A DNA stretch of 7,910 nucleotides from an uncultured Campylobacter sp. (lineage in GTDB: Bacteria; Campylobacterota; Campylobacteria; Campylobacterales; Campylobacteraceae): assembly GCF_938045205.1 (NCBI RefSeq), contig NZ_CALIMY010000065.1, positions 1 through 7,910 on the forward strand, read 5' to 3'. The translations under genes and the position numbers were made by a program. The notes below the pieces were generated by a model, which saw only the letters and a list, made by a program, of their open reading frames with translations, was not told the origin of the DNA and ran no database searches. Positions 7,157-7,910 of the stretch are shown here, in pieces. The first letter of the stretch is position 1, and every line of letters starts with the position of its first letter.

Positions 7157-7910
7157 GTGCTCGGCATCGTATTTCTTTTAATCGCGCTTTATATTTTCGC
7201 TCAGATCGGCGGAGTTTTCGGTAACTCCGGCTATCGCGGCAAGGCGCGAATGCAGCTAGGAGAGGCTAAAATTTTAGTAGCGCTTCTAGCCAAGGTTGCC
7301 AAAAGCGACGGGCACGTAAGCGAGTCCGAAGCTGCGATGATAAGCGAAATTTTGGACGATTTGGTGCGCCAAATGGGCGCCGGCGAGCGCGAACGCGAGG
7401 CGCTGAAGCTCGTTTACAAAGTCGAGAAAGAAAGCCTTGCAAACGTGCGCGAGCTCGCCGAGAAATATAACCAAACCTACCGCCCGAGCCCGAGCCGCAA
7501 AACTGGGCTAATCTATTTCTTTTTAAATTTAGCCTACGTCGATCGCGGTTTTAGCGCGGCAGAGCGGCGCACGATCTCGCAGATCTGCGACGGATTGGGC
7601 TTGCCCGAGCATATCCAAAGCCAGATGTTTGCGACCTTTGAGCGCAGCTTTTACGGCACATATTACGAAAACGGCGGCTCGCAAAGCAGCTCCGCTTACG
7701 ACGAATACGACGGCTATAGCACAAGAAGCGGCGGGTATTGGGACAAATACGGCGGCAGAAGCACCGGCGGCTACGGAAGCAGCAGTTACGGCGGCGGCAC
7801 CGGCTACGGATATGGCGGCACGGCGGGTTCGGGCTACGGAGGCTCGCAAAGTTCTAGCGGCTCATACGGCGGCGGGTATTCGAGTGGATATGGCGGCTAT
7901 TCGGGCAGCT
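7157..7910 (+). CDS. djlA: DjlA-like TerB-domain co-chaperone, 3' truncated by window end
   Basis: The frame from GTG 7157 stays open for 251 codons to the window edge. No other plausible start precedes the membrane segment: the purL TAG at 7151-7153 is in the same frame, and only one codon lies between it and the GTG. The ribosome site is weak, so coupling to purL termination is likely. Residues 2-15 are a hydrophobic helix (LGIVFLLIALYIFA). Residues about 32-168 look like a TerB domain, with AKILVALLAKVAKSDGHVSE at 34-53 and a second half-repeat LIYFFLNLAYVDRGFS near 119-134. From 173 onward comes a Gly/Ser/Tyr-rich tract. Anchor, TerB, flexible linker and C-terminal J domain is the DjlA layout, a membrane-bound partner of DnaK. 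In C. jejuni a DnaJ-like gene follows purL (recalled). The J domain should lie just beyond the window; it is not seen here. Confidence 0.82.
   Translation, partial: MLGIVFLLIALYIFAQIGGVFGNSGYRGKARMQLGEAKILVALLAKVAKSDGHVSESEAAMISEILDDLVRQMGAGEREREALKLVYKVEKESLANVRELAEKYNQTYRPSPSRKTGLIYFFLNLAYVDRGFSAAERRTISQICDGLGLPEHIQSQMFATFERSFYGTYYENGGSQSSSAYDEYDGYSTRSGGYWDKYGGRSTGGYGSSSYGGGTGYGYGGTAGSGYGGSQSSSGSYGGGYSSGYGGYSGS
7673..7910 (+). other. Gly/Ser/Tyr low-complexity tract of the DjlA-like protein
   Basis: Residues 173-251 (79 visible) contain by hand count 29 Gly, 20 Ser and 14 Tyr, 80 percent of the segment. Tyrosines are evenly spaced and flanked by G or S (SSYGGG, GYGYGG, SYGGGYSSGYGGYSG). 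The hexapeptide GSQSSS occurs twice, at 174-179 and 229-234, with different codons. Acidic and basic residues occur only in the first third. The tract is still running at the window end, so its full length is unknown. Confidence 0.85.

Noticed and set aside
7529..7849. Minus-strand ORF of 106 codons, Ala/Val-rich
   Set aside because: It is the reverse complement of GGC/TAC/AGC codons in the G/S/Y tract, which naturally reads as Ala, Val and Ala/Thr.

Overview
The window is almost wholly coding, all on the + strand, with no RNA genes, mobile elements or CRISPR arrays that I can see. Proteins and base composition point to a high-GC member of Campylobacter (the gracilis/showae/rectus/curvus type). 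The base composition is about half GC by eye, but it is studded with the AT-rich hexamer AAATTT. The purL-then-DnaJ-like order matches what I recall from C. jejuni. Genus is fairly confident; species is not determinable here.

Positions 1-4893 are the distal part of a surface-glycan (lipooligosaccharide/LPS-type) biosynthesis operon. It starts with the 3' end of a membrane protein, possibly an O-antigen-ligase type. Next come a membrane-anchored NodB-type polysaccharide deacetylase, a GT4 glycosyltransferase, a CgeB-like glycosyltransferase, a second deacetylase paralogous to the first, and a GT2 enzyme resembling the WaaE/LgtF core glucosyltransferases. Every junction overlaps, four by the same 4-nt ATGA arrangement and one by 13 nt, so the genes are probably translationally coupled. 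Likely division of labour (inference): the cytoplasmic GTs extend the lipid-linked or core sugar chain, and the two anchored deacetylases remove N-acetyl groups from it on the periplasmic side.

Positions 4894-7910 are a housekeeping block. A 64-nt gap with a possible weak sigma70 promoter precedes purL (small-type FGAM synthase, purine synthesis). Three bases after purL begins a DjlA-like membrane co-chaperone with an N-terminal membrane segment and a TerB-like domain. It then runs into a striking Gly/Ser/Tyr low-complexity tract and leaves the window before any J domain.

The most unusual points are the FUS-like G/S/Y tract in the DjlA homologue, a 10-residue tandem repeat inserted between the two Rossmann domains of the GT4 enzyme, the two deacetylase paralogues in one glycan operon, and a roughly 20-fold excess of AAATTT. 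AAATTT falls within RAATTY, the methylation and DNA-uptake motif known from C. jejuni. I found no convincing wholly new multi-gene system.
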